Part shown: positions 47,228 through 55,877 of the stretch, in pieces
Position numbering within the stretch: the first letter of the stretch is position 1
Layout of the letters: the number at the start of each line of letters is the position of its first letter
Source: Moorena producens 3L
GTDB lineage: Bacteria > Cyanobacteriota > Cyanobacteriia > Cyanobacteriales > Coleofasciculaceae
Assembly: GCF_000211815.1 (NCBI RefSeq)
Contig: NZ_GL890944.1
Location: 17,923 to 81,922 of the forward strand
Direction of reading: 5' to 3'
DNA length: 64,000 nt
The notes under the pieces: generated by a model
The model's database searches: none
What the model saw: only the letters and a program-made list of their open reading frames with translations
Told to the model about the DNA's origin: nothing
Program-made: the position numbers and the translations under genes

Positions 47228-47283
47228 ATACAACTATGATTCAATATCTTTTCAAGGCGAATAAACTCGCTAAGCACTTTCAT

Positions 47284-47392
47284 CCCGGAGACGAAACCTT
47301 AGAATAAGGAAGCCTTAATCATAAAGTTTTCACCCTTTACTCATAGCCGACCAACCATAAAGGCTTCCTTATTCTTGCGGTAACTTCTGACC
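47284..47392 (+). repeat. covarying hairpin element, copy D (loop inverted)
   Basis: CCCGGAGACGAAACCTT, arms AGAATAAGGAAGCC / GGCTTCCTTATTCT (47301-47314, 47362-47375), TGCGGTAACTTCTGACC. The loop is reversed (TTAATCATAAAG ... CAACCATAAA) relative to copies C and E although the ends have the same orientation. Confidence 0.9.
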
Positions 47393-47475
47393 GGCTCTAA
47401 AGAGACGGAGCTTTCAGTGTTGGGATTCCTAGTAATTGGTAATTAGCGACTAGCAGGAAAACTGCCACCAGCGAT

Positions 47476-47588
47476 GCAGCGCGGTCTTGGGGAGGCAGTG
47501 CGGTCTTGGGGGTTTCCCCCATGAGCAACTGCCGTGGTCTCCCCCATGAGCGACTGCCGTGGTTTCCCCCACTCGCGCTTTGCATCAA
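47476..47588 (+). repeat. expanded GCGATGCAG...CATCAAGA hairpin repeat, copy 4
   Basis: GCGATGCAGCGCGGTCTTGG, then several internal duplications (CAGTGCGGTCTTGG, TTTCCCCCATGAGC, GACTGCCGTGG twice) and the end GCTTTGCATCAAGA. Its last bases give the TGA stop of the HTH gene on the other strand. Confidence 0.8.
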
Positions 47589-48016
47589 GAAATGAAGTGA
47601 ACATCACTGAAGGTTTCGATCCACAAACGAGCGCCACAATCGAGTGGGTGATCTGGCTGATAGACAATCCGACATGGGCCGAGGATTTCTACTTGGTTGC
47701 CGTATAGATTGTTGCCACTTCGTTTTACTGAAATCACTGGCTTCCGGTCTTTGGGACTTTTGTGCATATTCGAGCCAATGTGATTGCGGTTGACATTGAT
47801 CTTAGCTAGAGCCGGAGGACGATTTTTAAGCCACTTACCCTTTGGGCCACGTCTGCCTTTGGTAATTTGAGGCAGATAGTTAAACAGGGGAATAATCCAG
47901 AATTTACCGCTTTTATAAGCACCTCTGACCCGGCCAGAGCTTAGGAGTTGTCGCAATCGTCTAGAAGAAATTCCTAACAGAGATGCCGCTTCAGTAGTAC
48001 CAACGCACTTGTTCAT
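47585..48016 (-). CDS. helix-turn-helix DNA-binding protein
   Basis: 143 residues. The N-terminal MerR/excisionase-type HTH is VGTTEAASLLGISSRRLRQLLSSGRVRGAYKSGKFWIIP (residues 5-43). Then a basic linker (KGRRGPKGKWLKNRPP) and a domain I do not recognise (KPVISVKRSGNNLYGNQVEI, CRIVYQPDHPLDCGARLWIET). The final codons reach a repeat at 47585. A regulator or recombination-directionality type function is possible; targets unknown. Confidence 0.7.
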   Translation of the reverse strand: MNKCVGTTEAASLLGISSRRLRQLLSSGRVRGAYKSGKFWIIPLFNYLPQITKGRRGPKGKWLKNRPPALAKINVNRNHIGSNMHKSPKDRKPVISVKRSGNNLYGNQVEILGPCRIVYQPDHPLDCGARLWIETFSDVHFIS

Positions 48017-48451
48017 CAGTTGACTCCTTAAACTATTCCGATAAAACTAGTATAACAGAAAAATTTGTGAAACGTGGAATCATCGGGTGCTATTAATTAA
48101 TGCATTAAACTTCAGCACTCAGAAGATTCCCTGAATAACATTGAGTGTAATTAGGGCTATCATTAGACAAATCAGGTCAGTTGGAATGATTGGTTGGGAC
48201 TTCTGGAATAGCTAAAAATGGCAATCAGTGCTACTGTAGGATGCCATACTGTTGCGCTAGTTATCCTACATGGTTGAATCAATACCTAAGCAAAACTACC
48301 GTGAAGATCCAGGGTCAGCCATCGTAGGCTTCACAGGTCAACAGTGTCAGCAACAGCTGCTTGACAAAACCTGAGTAGACATCTGTTCTAACTCCTGATT
48401 AACCTGATGGTTTGTGCAGCATAACTGGTAACGCTCCTAACACCTGATGCA
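48017..48451. other. intergenic region upstream of the SpoIIE phosphatase
   Basis: Divergent upstream region of the HTH and phosphatase genes. No open frame, RNA gene or strong hairpin seen. Confidence 0.45.
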
Positions 48452-49912
48452 ATGACAGCACTGCCCATTCCCCACCAACCCTCAAGTTCAACGAATAGCA
48501 CCAGCTCCTATGCTGCTGCTAAGAAAAACCCTGTGTCCACCCTCAAAGAACTGGTGGCACGTCTTTATCGAGAACAGCACAAGGTTCAAGATTTGTTAAG
48601 TTCATTGGGGTTTGCCTTACGCAGCTTCAACAATCTCAATCAGTTTTTAGAGTTAATTCCTCTAATGGCAGCACGGGTGAGTGATGCCGATGGGGGAGCT
48701 TTAATCTTGTTCAATCGAGATGGTCAGGTACAACGATCTGACCTACACTACCAGAACCCTCAGGTGGTTCAGACTATTCGTAAAGCGATAGAAAAGACCA
48801 CCCACCAAGTGACAAGTCCTAATGGCCAAGGGGGGAATGATCAGCACACACCAACCTCTTTGAAACTGGTTCAGGCATCCTTTGATAAACTCTTGAGGGA
48901 TTATCTTGAACCCAATATCAAACTGTTTAGTCTTCCGATTCTGGTTAAAAATGTTGAACAAGGACATTTGTATATCTTTAGCCATGACCCACAATATAAC
49001 TGGACAGCAACACGACAGAAGTTGGTAAGGTTAGTGGCTGACCAAACTGCAGTAGCGATCGCTAATGATGAACTGAAAGTTGAGCTACGCCATAAAGAAC
49101 GCTTAGATCGAGAGTTAGAAATTGGTGCCGATATCCAAATCCGCCTACTACCGCGCCAATGCCCTGAAATTGAAGGGGTGGAATTAGCGGCTTTCTGTAA
49201 AACCGCTAACCGTGTCGGAGGTGACTACTACGATTTCATTCCCACCAACTACGACCAGCTCGGACCGAAAAACTCCGGGGATGGTCATCTCACTGATGAC
49301 CACAGTGCTTATTTACCTTGGAGCATTGTGATTGGTGATGTGATGGGAAAAGGGGTTCCGGCTGGGTTGATTATGACTATGACCAGGGGAATGCTGCGAG
49401 CAGAAGTACTAAACGGTCACTCCCCTGCACGCATTCTCGAACACCTGAACCGGGTTATGTATCCTGACTTGGAAAATTCCCATCGGTTCGTCACCCTGTT
49501 TTATTCTGAGTACGACCCCAAAACCAAGATTTTGTCCTATAGTAATGCCGCTCACAATCCCCCCTTGTTGTGGCAGGCATCAACCGGTTCTATCAAACCC
49601 TTGGATACCGCAGGAGGGATGCTGATTGGTTTAGAAATTGATTCTCAATACGAAGACTCTCACGTGCAGCTAGATTCAGGGGACACCATTATTTACTACA
49701 CTGATGGGGTGACCGAGGCAGCGAATCTCAATGGCAATCGCTTTGATGAGGAAAATCTAACCCAAAGCTTCCAGTGGGCCTGTGAACATAGTTATAGTGC
49801 TCAGGAAATTTTAGATTACCTATTTCAGCAAGTCCAGCAGTTTACTGGTACAACAACTAACGGAGATGATATGACACTGGTCGTAATGCAGGTAAAATCA
49901 AGGCTTGACTAA
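48452..49912 (+). CDS. GAF-SpoIIE (PP2C-type) serine phosphatase
   Basis: 486 residues. 60-225: GAF-like sensor region (LNQFLELIPLMAARVSDADGGALILF, LVRLVADQTAVAIANDELK). A short coiled coil (RHKERLDRELEIGADIQIRLLP) leads into the SpoIIE phosphatase: NRVGGDYYDFIP, VIGDVMGKGVPAGLIMTMTRGMLRAE, SYSNAAHNPPLLW, YYTDGVTEAAN and GDDMTLVVMQ with the metal-binding Asp residues. It probably dephosphorylates an anti-anti-sigma-type (STAS) protein; no partner gene is adjacent. Confidence 0.9.
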   Translation: MTALPIPHQPSSSTNSTSSYAAAKKNPVSTLKELVARLYREQHKVQDLLSSLGFALRSFNNLNQFLELIPLMAARVSDADGGALILFNRDGQVQRSDLHYQNPQVVQTIRKAIEKTTHQVTSPNGQGGNDQHTPTSLKLVQASFDKLLRDYLEPNIKLFSLPILVKNVEQGHLYIFSHDPQYNWTATRQKLVRLVADQTAVAIANDELKVELRHKERLDRELEIGADIQIRLLPRQCPEIEGVELAAFCKTANRVGGDYYDFIPTNYDQLGPKNSGDGHLTDDHSAYLPWSIVIGDVMGKGVPAGLIMTMTRGMLRAEVLNGHSPARILEHLNRVMYPDLENSHRFVTLFYSEYDPKTKILSYSNAAHNPPLLWQASTGSIKPLDTAGGMLIGLEIDSQYEDSHVQLDSGDTIIYYTDGVTEAANLNGNRFDEENLTQSFQWACEHSYSAQEILDYLFQQVQQFTGTTTNGDDMTLVVMQVKSRLD

Positions 49913-49940
49913 TAGATTTAACGTATAGGAAAGCATAGCA

Positions 49941-50192
49941 ATGGTGATTGTAGGCATACAAACAGTAATAGTTCCGTTAGATAGCATTAGCGATTGGACT
50001 GATGTCTTGGGATGGCTGAACTCTCAGTTACCCATCGATGGGCTAGTTTTGGCTCAAACTATTGAAGATCCCGATGTACTCGGTCAAATCAAGACGGCGT
50101 GGCAAAAGTTTATTGATTCTGGTCAGGCTGTGGCGCTGGTGATTGGTTTAGTTGTTGGTTACTTATTCAGAAATCTAACTTCGTTTAACTAA
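49941..50192 (+). CDS. small protein with C-terminal membrane segment (83 aa)
   Basis: Starts 29 nt after the phosphatase gene with AGGAAAG upstream, so probably the same transcript. The C-terminus (AVALVIGLVVGYLFRNL) is one hydrophobic helix with a GxxxG-like motif. Function unknown. Confidence 0.6.
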   Translation: MVIVGIQTVIVPLDSISDWTDVLGWLNSQLPIDGLVLAQTIEDPDVLGQIKTAWQKFIDSGQAVALVIGLVVGYLFRNLTSFN

Positions 50193-50505
50193 ATCGTCAG
50201 CTGTCAGCCGTCAGCTGTCAGCCGTCAGCTTAAGATACATCTTCCGTAGCCTGTGCGGTTCGCTTAGTCTACACCTATGCCCATTGCACAATGCCCAAAC
50301 GGTAAAATTTAATAGTTCCAAATTTTATAGAATTGAAAGTCTGGGGATTTGCCCTTCTTAGCTTATGCTCTACGCGCCTAAGCTGATAGCTGATAGCTGA
50401 TAGCTGATAGCTGATAGCTGATAGCTGAATGCTTATACTAAATCTAACTTCGTTTAACGAGTCTTTTGTGCTTTATCTTTTGTCCTTTATCTTGTTTCCA
50501 AAACT
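50193..50505. repeat. heptamer arrays upstream of argH
   Basis: 50194-50230 has TCAGCTGTCAGCCG units and 50383-50429 six copies of AGCTGAT. The remaining bases show no gene. Confidence 0.8.
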
Positions 50506-51900
50506 GTGACTGAGCAAAAAACCTGGAGTCAGAGATTTGAATCAGCGTTACATCCAGCAATTGCTTGCTTCAATGCCAGTATCGGCTTTGACATAGAACT
50601 GATTGAGTATGACATTACTGGTTCTGTGGCTCATGTCAAGATGCTTGCCCATACTGGCATTATTTCTGAGTCGGAAGCTCAGCAGCTAGTAGCTGGCTTA
50701 GAACAAATCCGTTCAGAATACCACCAAGGAAAATTTAACCCTGGTGTTGATGCTGAAGATGTACACTTAGCTGTAGAACGCCGCCTAACTGATATTGTGG
50801 GTGATGTTGGCAAGAAGCTACATACAGCGCGATCGCGTAATGACCAAGTTGGTACAGATACCCGACTCTACCTCCGAGACCAGATTGACCAGATTCGTAA
50901 CCAATTACGTCACTTCCAAGAGGTCTTGCTCAATCTTGCCAAAGCTCATGTTGAAACCCTGATTCCTGGCTATACTCACCTGCAACGGGCTCAGCCAGTC
51001 AGTTTAGCCCATCACCTATTAGCTTACGTAGAAATGCTAGAGCGGGACTGGCAGCGTTTAGGGGAAATCCGACGGCGGGTGAATATCTCACCCCTCGGTT
51101 GTGGAGCCTTAGCAGGGACTACCTTCCCGATTGACCGACATCATACCGCCGAAACCTTGCATTTTGAAGGAATTTATGGTAATAGCCTCGATGGAGTAAG
51201 CGATCGCGACTTTGCCATTGAATTCCTCTGTGCTGCCAGTTTGATCATGGTACATCTGAGCCGATTGTCAGAGGAAATCATTCTCTGGGCATCTCAGGAA
51301 TTTGGCTTTGTTACTCTCATCGATAGTTGTGCTACTGGTTCGAGCATCATGCCCCAAAAGAAAAATCCTGATGTTCCGGAACTGGTACGAGGTAAGACTG
51401 GTCGTGTCTTTGGTCATCTGCAAGGGTTGTTGGTATTGATGAAAGGGCTACCTTTGGCTTACAACAAAGACCTGCAAGAAGACAAAGAAGCACTGTTTGA
51501 TAGCGTTAACACTATCAAAGCCTGTCTCGAAGCCATGACCATTCTCTGGCAGGAAGGGTTAGAATTTCGTACCGAACGTTTGGCATCAGCAGTTACTGAA
51601 GATTTCTCTAACGCTACCGATGTCGCTGACTATTTAGCCTCAAAAGGGGTTCCGTTTCGGGAAGCCTACAATCTGGTGGGTAAGGTGGTCAGAGGTTGTT
51701 TGGCATCCGGTAAGTTACTGAAGGATTTGAGCCTCGAACAGTGGCAAGAGTTGCATCCAGCCTTTGAAGAAGATATTTATCAAGCCATTGCCCCAATTCA
51801 AGTCGTAGCTCGTCGGAATAGTTATGGTGGCACTGGTTTTGACCAGGTTAGGCGAGGGATTCAGGATGCATGCGATCGCTTAAATTCCAATCATGATTGA
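50506..51900 (+). CDS. argH: argininosuccinate lyase
   Basis: 464 residues, GTG start. Last step of arginine synthesis, splitting argininosuccinate into arginine and fumarate. Family motifs: DVHLAVERRLTDIVG, KLHTARSRNDQVGTDTRLYLRD, PGYTHLQRAQPVSLAHHLLAY, and the signature GSSIMPQKKNPDVPELVRGKTG with the catalytic Ser loop near residue 284. Full length, ordinary codon use. Confidence 0.96.
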   Translation: MTEQKTWSQRFESALHPAIACFNASIGFDIELIEYDITGSVAHVKMLAHTGIISESEAQQLVAGLEQIRSEYHQGKFNPGVDAEDVHLAVERRLTDIVGDVGKKLHTARSRNDQVGTDTRLYLRDQIDQIRNQLRHFQEVLLNLAKAHVETLIPGYTHLQRAQPVSLAHHLLAYVEMLERDWQRLGEIRRRVNISPLGCGALAGTTFPIDRHHTAETLHFEGIYGNSLDGVSDRDFAIEFLCAASLIMVHLSRLSEEIILWASQEFGFVTLIDSCATGSSIMPQKKNPDVPELVRGKTGRVFGHLQGLLVLMKGLPLAYNKDLQEDKEALFDSVNTIKACLEAMTILWQEGLEFRTERLASAVTEDFSNATDVADYLASKGVPFREAYNLVGKVVRGCLASGKLLKDLSLEQWQELHPAFEEDIYQAIAPIQVVARRNSYGGTGFDQVRRGIQDACDRLNSNHD

Positions 51901-52479
51901 TCGCTAATTTATCGTAAGCATATGCGCTACGCGCACTCTACGCGAACAGCTATCAGCTGTCAGCCGTCAGCTATCATGCAGACGTAACTCAGATTAAACA
52001 AATGCTTACCTGTTTTATTCAAAAGCACCATCTGTAGCCCATAAGCACCTCACCTCAAGTAGCGTGCGCGTAGCGCATAAGGTGATAGCAGCATCTGTAG
52101 CAACATCTGTAGCCCATAAGCACCTCAAGTAGCGTGCGCGTAGCGCATAAGCTGATAGCTGACGGCTGAATGCTTACAATTTATCTCTAATTTAGATCTT
52201 GTCGATCTTGCACCAGTACAAAAATACTTAATAATCTTAATAATAGGGAAGTTCGGATCGGGAAACTTCGGATCAGAAGTAAGGATTTTTAGTTAGTTTT
52301 TGGCTTAAAAGATACTTTGACTTTTGTTTATTCCAATCACATAACCTTGACTTATTCTGACTCGAAGCTCCTGACTCGATACTCCTAAGTTTTCTACATC
52401 AACAGTAGTTAATCAACTGGGGTAGCTGCCTGATCGGATGTAAGGAGTCAGCTATGACAGTCAGCTGATAGCTGACTCC
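51901..52479. other. intergenic region with repeated AAGTAGCGTGCGCGTAGCGC units
   Basis: Two copies of CACCTCAAGTAGCGTGCGCG at about 52055 and 52121, plus AGCTATCAGC heptamer fragments. No gene seen. Confidence 0.6.
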
Positions 52480-52677
52480 TTACATCGCACCAGTACCACC
52501 TTGGTAATTATCCTCGTTGTTAGTTTCTGCTGTTGTTTCCTCCGACTTAGGAGGTTTGCTACCGTACCGTCTATTTTTGGAAAAACGGCCCGTATTACGC
52601 TTGGATTTCCGAAACTTACGGGCGTAAGCTTGATTCCGCTGCGCCTTTTCCTTTTTTAGATTGCGGCGCTTTGCCAT
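52480..52677 (-). CDS. small basic protein, conserved in appearance (65 aa)
   Basis: MAKRRNLKKEKAQRNQAYAR, FRKSKRNTGRFSKNRRYGSKPP then an acidic tail. The highly basic N-terminal half suggests RNA or ribosome binding. ATG start. I do not recognise a named family. Confidence 0.65.
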   Translation of the reverse strand: MAKRRNLKKEKAQRNQAYARKFRKSKRNTGRFSKNRRYGSKPPKSEETTAETNNEDNYQGGTGAM

Positions 52678-52761
52678 GTCTACCTCATTGATAAAAAAAC
52701 AAAAACACTATCAAACCCAAGTCTTAGACTAGATTCAGCTTGGTTTATTTAAGTTACCCAT

Positions 52762-53276
52762 TTGACACTCCCCGCCCTGGAAGGACGGGGATTCTTAGTT
52801 CTTCGACATGCCTTAAAATTAGTTATCCGCCAAAGGCAATATTTAAGCCAAATATCCGTTAAAAACCAAATATTGAGCTTAATTTAACTAACCCCAGTGG
52901 GCTTATCTCCCTAAGCGTTGAGTTTCCTCAGTTTCCGTGTGCCGGAGACGAAACCTTAGAAGAGTGGAGCCTTTATGGTTAGTCGTCTATGGGTAAAAGG
53001 GTTAAAACTTTGCCGATTTTGGCTCCACTCTTCTTACGGTAACTTCTAACCCCACGGTACTTTCATCTTTTAAGATTTGCTTTACTGGTTGTCGGTATCC
53101 GCGCTTGATCCATACGTTTTTAATGAGGTTTTTCGCGCCTCATGTACTAGCATCGCTTTACGTCGTTAGTTTGTTGACAGTACCGACGAATCCTGTCTGT
53201 GCTAGGCTACCTTTTTATTATACCACAGTGAACAAAAGCCCTCCTAGAAGGACGGGGCTTGAGACCCACTTTTTCG
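52762..53276 (-). mobile_element. 515-bp divergent tnpB-less IS608-like element
   Basis: The right end (plus TTGACACTCCCCGCC at 52762) and its hairpin match the other elements. The left-end hairpin GCCCCGTCCTTCTAGGAGGG is near 53257-53238 on the minus strand, with a start close to a TGAC site rather than TTAC. Hairpin copy E sits inside the right-end segment, between GTACCGTGGGG and CACACGGAAAC. This is an older, decayed copy. Confidence 0.7.
52942..53051 (+). repeat. covarying hairpin element, copy E
   Basis: CCGGAGACGAAACCTT, arms AGAAGAGTGGAGCC / GGCTCCACTCTTCT (52958-52971, 53021-53034), TACGGTAACTTCTAACC. Loop forward. Removing it restores GTGTGCCCCAC, as in the tnpB element at 45973. 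Confidence 0.9.
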
Positions 53277-53360
53277 GTCACCCACGGCAAAGGAAAATGG
53301 TTAGTTTTCCACAACAGACTTCTTGATTGTCCTCGAAGCCTACTGTTGTTATAACTTATT

Positions 53361-53651
53361 CTAGAACCCACTGCGACTACGATTTCCTCGATTGTTGTCG
53401 TTGTCGTTAGTCTTTGGTCTAGCTTTGCGGACGCGCATAGAACGCCCCATCCATTCTGCACCATCTAGCTCAGCAATGGCAGATTCTTCCTGATCCGTTG
53501 TCCCCATATCAACAAAAGCGAATCCACGCCCTTGACCTGTTTCCCTATCTTTAGGAACTACTACTTTTGATACTGTACCATAATCCTGAAATACTTCCTG
53601 TAAGTTTTCAGAGGTAACCTGATAATCTAGGTTGCCAATGTATATAGTCAT
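53361..53651 (-). CDS. RbpA-type RNA-binding protein (RRM)
   Basis: 96 residues with one RRM: RNP2 IYIGNLDYQV at residue 3 and RNP1 GRGFAFVDMG at about 42, then a glycine/arginine/asparagine tail (NDNDNNRGNRSRSGF). Cyanobacterial proteins of this type are cold-induced or target mRNA to membranes. About 370 nt of non-coding DNA lies upstream. Confidence 0.92.
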   Translation of the reverse strand: MTIYIGNLDYQVTSENLQEVFQDYGTVSKVVVPKDRETGQGRGFAFVDMGTTDQEESAIAELDGAEWMGRSMRVRKARPKTNDNDNNRGNRSRSGF

Positions 53652-54023
53652 TTAGAGTTGTCCATCTGATCGAAAATGTTCAGATGAAAGTCGGTGAGAG
53701 GGCGAAGCACTGGTGCATATCTACCCAGGTTATGACATTGATGCAGATCGGTCAAAGGAGGGCACCCCATGAGCGACTACCGGTGCGGTCAAAAGAGACC
53801 CCCTATTCGCGCTTTGCATCAAGACAGAGATTTAACCAGAAGTGATTCGCCTGTGAACCGGTCAGGTATTCCTTAGGCTCCTAGCTGTTAACTACTCAGA
53901 CGTTCAACGTTGAATTGCATCACAATGGACTTTTCAATCACTGACGTTACCGAACTTGCATCCATAATGTCTATCATAGCAGTCAGTAAAACCAACACAC
54001 ACACTTCATAGCCCTATCATCAC
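53652..54023. repeat. intergenic region with a degenerate GCGATGCAG-type repeat
   Basis: 53752-53826 contains CCCCATGAGCGACTACC and the end GCGCTTTGCATCAAGACA, a degenerate copy of the second hairpin family. The rest should hold divergent promoters for the RNA-binding and NUDIX genes. Confidence 0.65.
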
Positions 54024-54479
54024 ATGAGAAGATTATGGCAATTTGTCCAAACAGTTCTGGGGATTATATTTCGACATCCTATTACCGGTACGAGCATCAT
54101 TCCACTCTTGCCGGATGGGCGAATTGTGCTAGTTCGACGTCGTGACAATGGTAAGTGGGCTCTACCAGGAGGGATGGTTAACTGGGGTCAAGATATTCCA
54201 ACGACTATCGAACGGGAATTATTTGAGGAAACCGGACTTGAGTTGCTCAAGATTCGCCAGTTAGTTGGGGTTTACTCAGCACCAGGAAGAGATCCCAGAG
54301 TCCATTCTATCTGTATTCTGGTAGAAGCTGATGTGACTGGAACCATGGAGGTACAGGACGTATTGGAAATTAGTGAAGTCAAGGCGTTTGAACTGGAAGC
54401 TATCCCTAAGGGAAACCTCAGCCATGACCATGACCGTCAGTTACAGGACTATTTTGAGGGTAATATCACCGTTGCTTAA
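54024..54479 (+). CDS. NUDIX hydrolase
   Basis: 151 residues. Starts with a short hydrophobic stretch, then LLPDGRIVLVRRRDNGKWALPGG and the Nudix box (GMVNWGQDIPTTIERELFEETGLEL, with REL-x-EE-x-G) at about residues 55-78. Hydrolyses a nucleoside-diphosphate-linked compound; substrate not evident. Confidence 0.88.
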   Translation: MRRLWQFVQTVLGIIFRHPITGTSIIPLLPDGRIVLVRRRDNGKWALPGGMVNWGQDIPTTIERELFEETGLELLKIRQLVGVYSAPGRDPRVHSICILVEADVTGTMEVQDVLEISEVKAFELEAIPKGNLSHDHDRQLQDYFEGNITVA

Positions 54480-54511
54480 TTCCCCATTCCCCACAAAAGT
54501 CACCGCAGCAA

Positions 54512-55309
54512 CTAACTACCAACGACTGACAACATTCCCCAAAAGATTAAGTAAGGATCAACAATAATCTGAGCTGCTATTCCAGGAAATTGAGATTGGA
54601 GATAAGTAACTAACTGCTCAGAGTCGCCACCAGTCAGAGCAATCGGACTGTTGGGAAACTCCCTTTGCCAATCCTCAATAAAATCCCGGATACTAGCTAA
54701 TACTGTATAGACCACACCACTTGCCATGGCTCCTGATGTTTCGAGTGACCAACGCTTTGGTAACTGAGCTGGTAGTTCAATGGCGGGTAATGCTCCAGTT
54801 TTTTGTGCTAGAGACTGTAACTGTAATCCTAATCCTGGCAAGATAGCCCCTCCGATTAGCTGTAGGTTTTGGTTAGCACCAGTAAAGGTTAGAGCAGTAC
54901 CAGCATCAATAACCAAAATTGGATAACTATACCTGTGACCAGCACCAAATAACGCCAAGGCGCGGTCAATGCCTAGGGTGGGATATAGTCCGGAAAGGGG
55001 TAAATCTTCCAGGGTCAATATTGTAGTATCGGAATAGTTTTGCCAGAGTGCTGTTTGGGCAGGTACTACTGAAGCGATGTAAAGGGGTAATGGCTTGGAT
55101 GTGTCTGTACCCTGAGCTCCTAACTGGGGTGGGAAAATTTCCTCTGACATTACATTAGACGTCCAGTCCTTGATTAACTGCGCTACAGCTGCTGGGGTTA
55201 GATGGTTGGTATCCCAGGCTTTTTTGAGGGTGTTATCCACAAACCAAGCCCAATGTAGCCGGGAATTGCCAATCACTAATCCTAAAAAGCTGTTTGCCTT
55301 AGTTGTCAT
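54512..55309 (-). CDS. coaX: type III pantothenate kinase
   Basis: About 265 residues from ATG 55309 (MTTKANSFLGLVIGNSRLHWAWF). The upstream open frame is read from repeats and is not part of the gene. First step of coenzyme A synthesis. Motifs: GNS near residue 13, LGIDRALALFGA and the second phosphate site VIDAGTALTFTG, then GGAILPGLGLQLQSL. The usual first Asp of DxGNT is Val here (LVIGNS), a change I believe occurs in other cyanobacterial CoaX. Confidence 0.88.
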   Translation of the reverse strand: MTTKANSFLGLVIGNSRLHWAWFVDNTLKKAWDTNHLTPAAVAQLIKDWTSNVMSEEIFPPQLGAQGTDTSKPLPLYIASVVPAQTALWQNYSDTTILTLEDLPLSGLYPTLGIDRALALFGAGHRYSYPILVIDAGTALTFTGANQNLQLIGGAILPGLGLQLQSLAQKTGALPAIELPAQLPKRWSLETSGAMASGVVYTVLASIRDFIEDWQREFPNSPIALTGGDSEQLVTYLQSQFPGIAAQIIVDPYLIFWGMLSVVGS

Positions 55310-55364
55310 ATAGCAGTTATCAATTGGGTTAGGTCCTTTCGTTTTCGGTTGCGCGGGAGTCGGG

Positions 55365-55705
55365 AGTCGGGAGTCGGGAGTAGGGAGTAGGGAGGACACA
55401 ACTCTACCGATAGGTTGAACGCGATGGACGCGCGTCCCGCTTTGCTGCGAAGCGCGTGGCCTAAAAGCCAAGGTTGAAGGTTGAAGATTGAAGGTTGGTT
55501 GGTTGAAGGTTGAACGCGATGGACGCGCGTCCCGCTTTGCTGCGAAGCGCGTGGCCTAAAAGCCAAGGTTGAATGTTGAAGGTTATTGAACGCGATGGAC
55601 GCGCGTCCCGCTTTGCTGCGAAGCGCGTGGCCGAAAGGCCAAGGTTGAACGCGATGGACGCGCGTCCCGCTTTGCTGCGAAGCGCGTGGCCTAAAAGCCA
55701 AGGTT
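55365..55705. repeat. four copies of a GC-rich unit upstream of coaX
   Basis: GCGATGGACGCGCGTCCCGC with TTTGCTGCGAAGCGCGTGGC starts at 55421, 55516, 55592 and 55651, each followed by GGCCNAAANGCCAAGGTTGA. Between them are GGTTGAA heptamers; before them GGGAGTC heptamers. Each unit has nested inverted repeats (GGACGCGCGTCC; GCTTTGCTGCGAAGC). No gene lies here. Confidence 0.85.
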
Positions 55706-55877
55706 GGTTAAGGCTAGGATTAGCCTAGGGCATTAGCTATCAGCTATTGGTGGTGACTGAACTATAACCAATCCTAAATCAGAGCTATAGCATATTTAAA
55801 TCCAGCTTTTGAAGATATTTGTGTAAAAATAAAGAAAAGTTACATAACTTAAAAATAGCGGATAAAGGAGTAAAGGG

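Larger units (their letters stand above)
45845..47280 (-). mobile_element. IS200/IS605-type element with tnpB (third copy)
   Basis: The right end (plus TTGA at 45845) has the same hairpin GAATCCCCGTCC / GGCGGGGAG and right-end segment as the tnpB-less elements, making this tnpB a candidate partner for them. The left limit is unclear; I set it after the palindrome upstream of tnpB. No tnpA. Interrupted by hairpin copy C. Confidence 0.6.

Noticed and set aside
47397..47667. Reverse frames with GETPKTA and VAHGGNPQDR peptides
   Set aside because: They are products of the GCGATGCAG hairpin repeat, also seen at 18498 and 27067.
53105..53464. Forward frame at 53105 and reverse frame at 53207 as genes
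   Set aside because: They cover the left end of a decayed element and the antisense of the RNA-binding protein gene, with no ribosome site.
54512..55701. Long reverse frames giving repeated MAFRPRASQQSGTRVHRVQP peptides
   Set aside because: They are translations of the four GC-rich repeats upstream of coaX; the gene proper starts at 55309.
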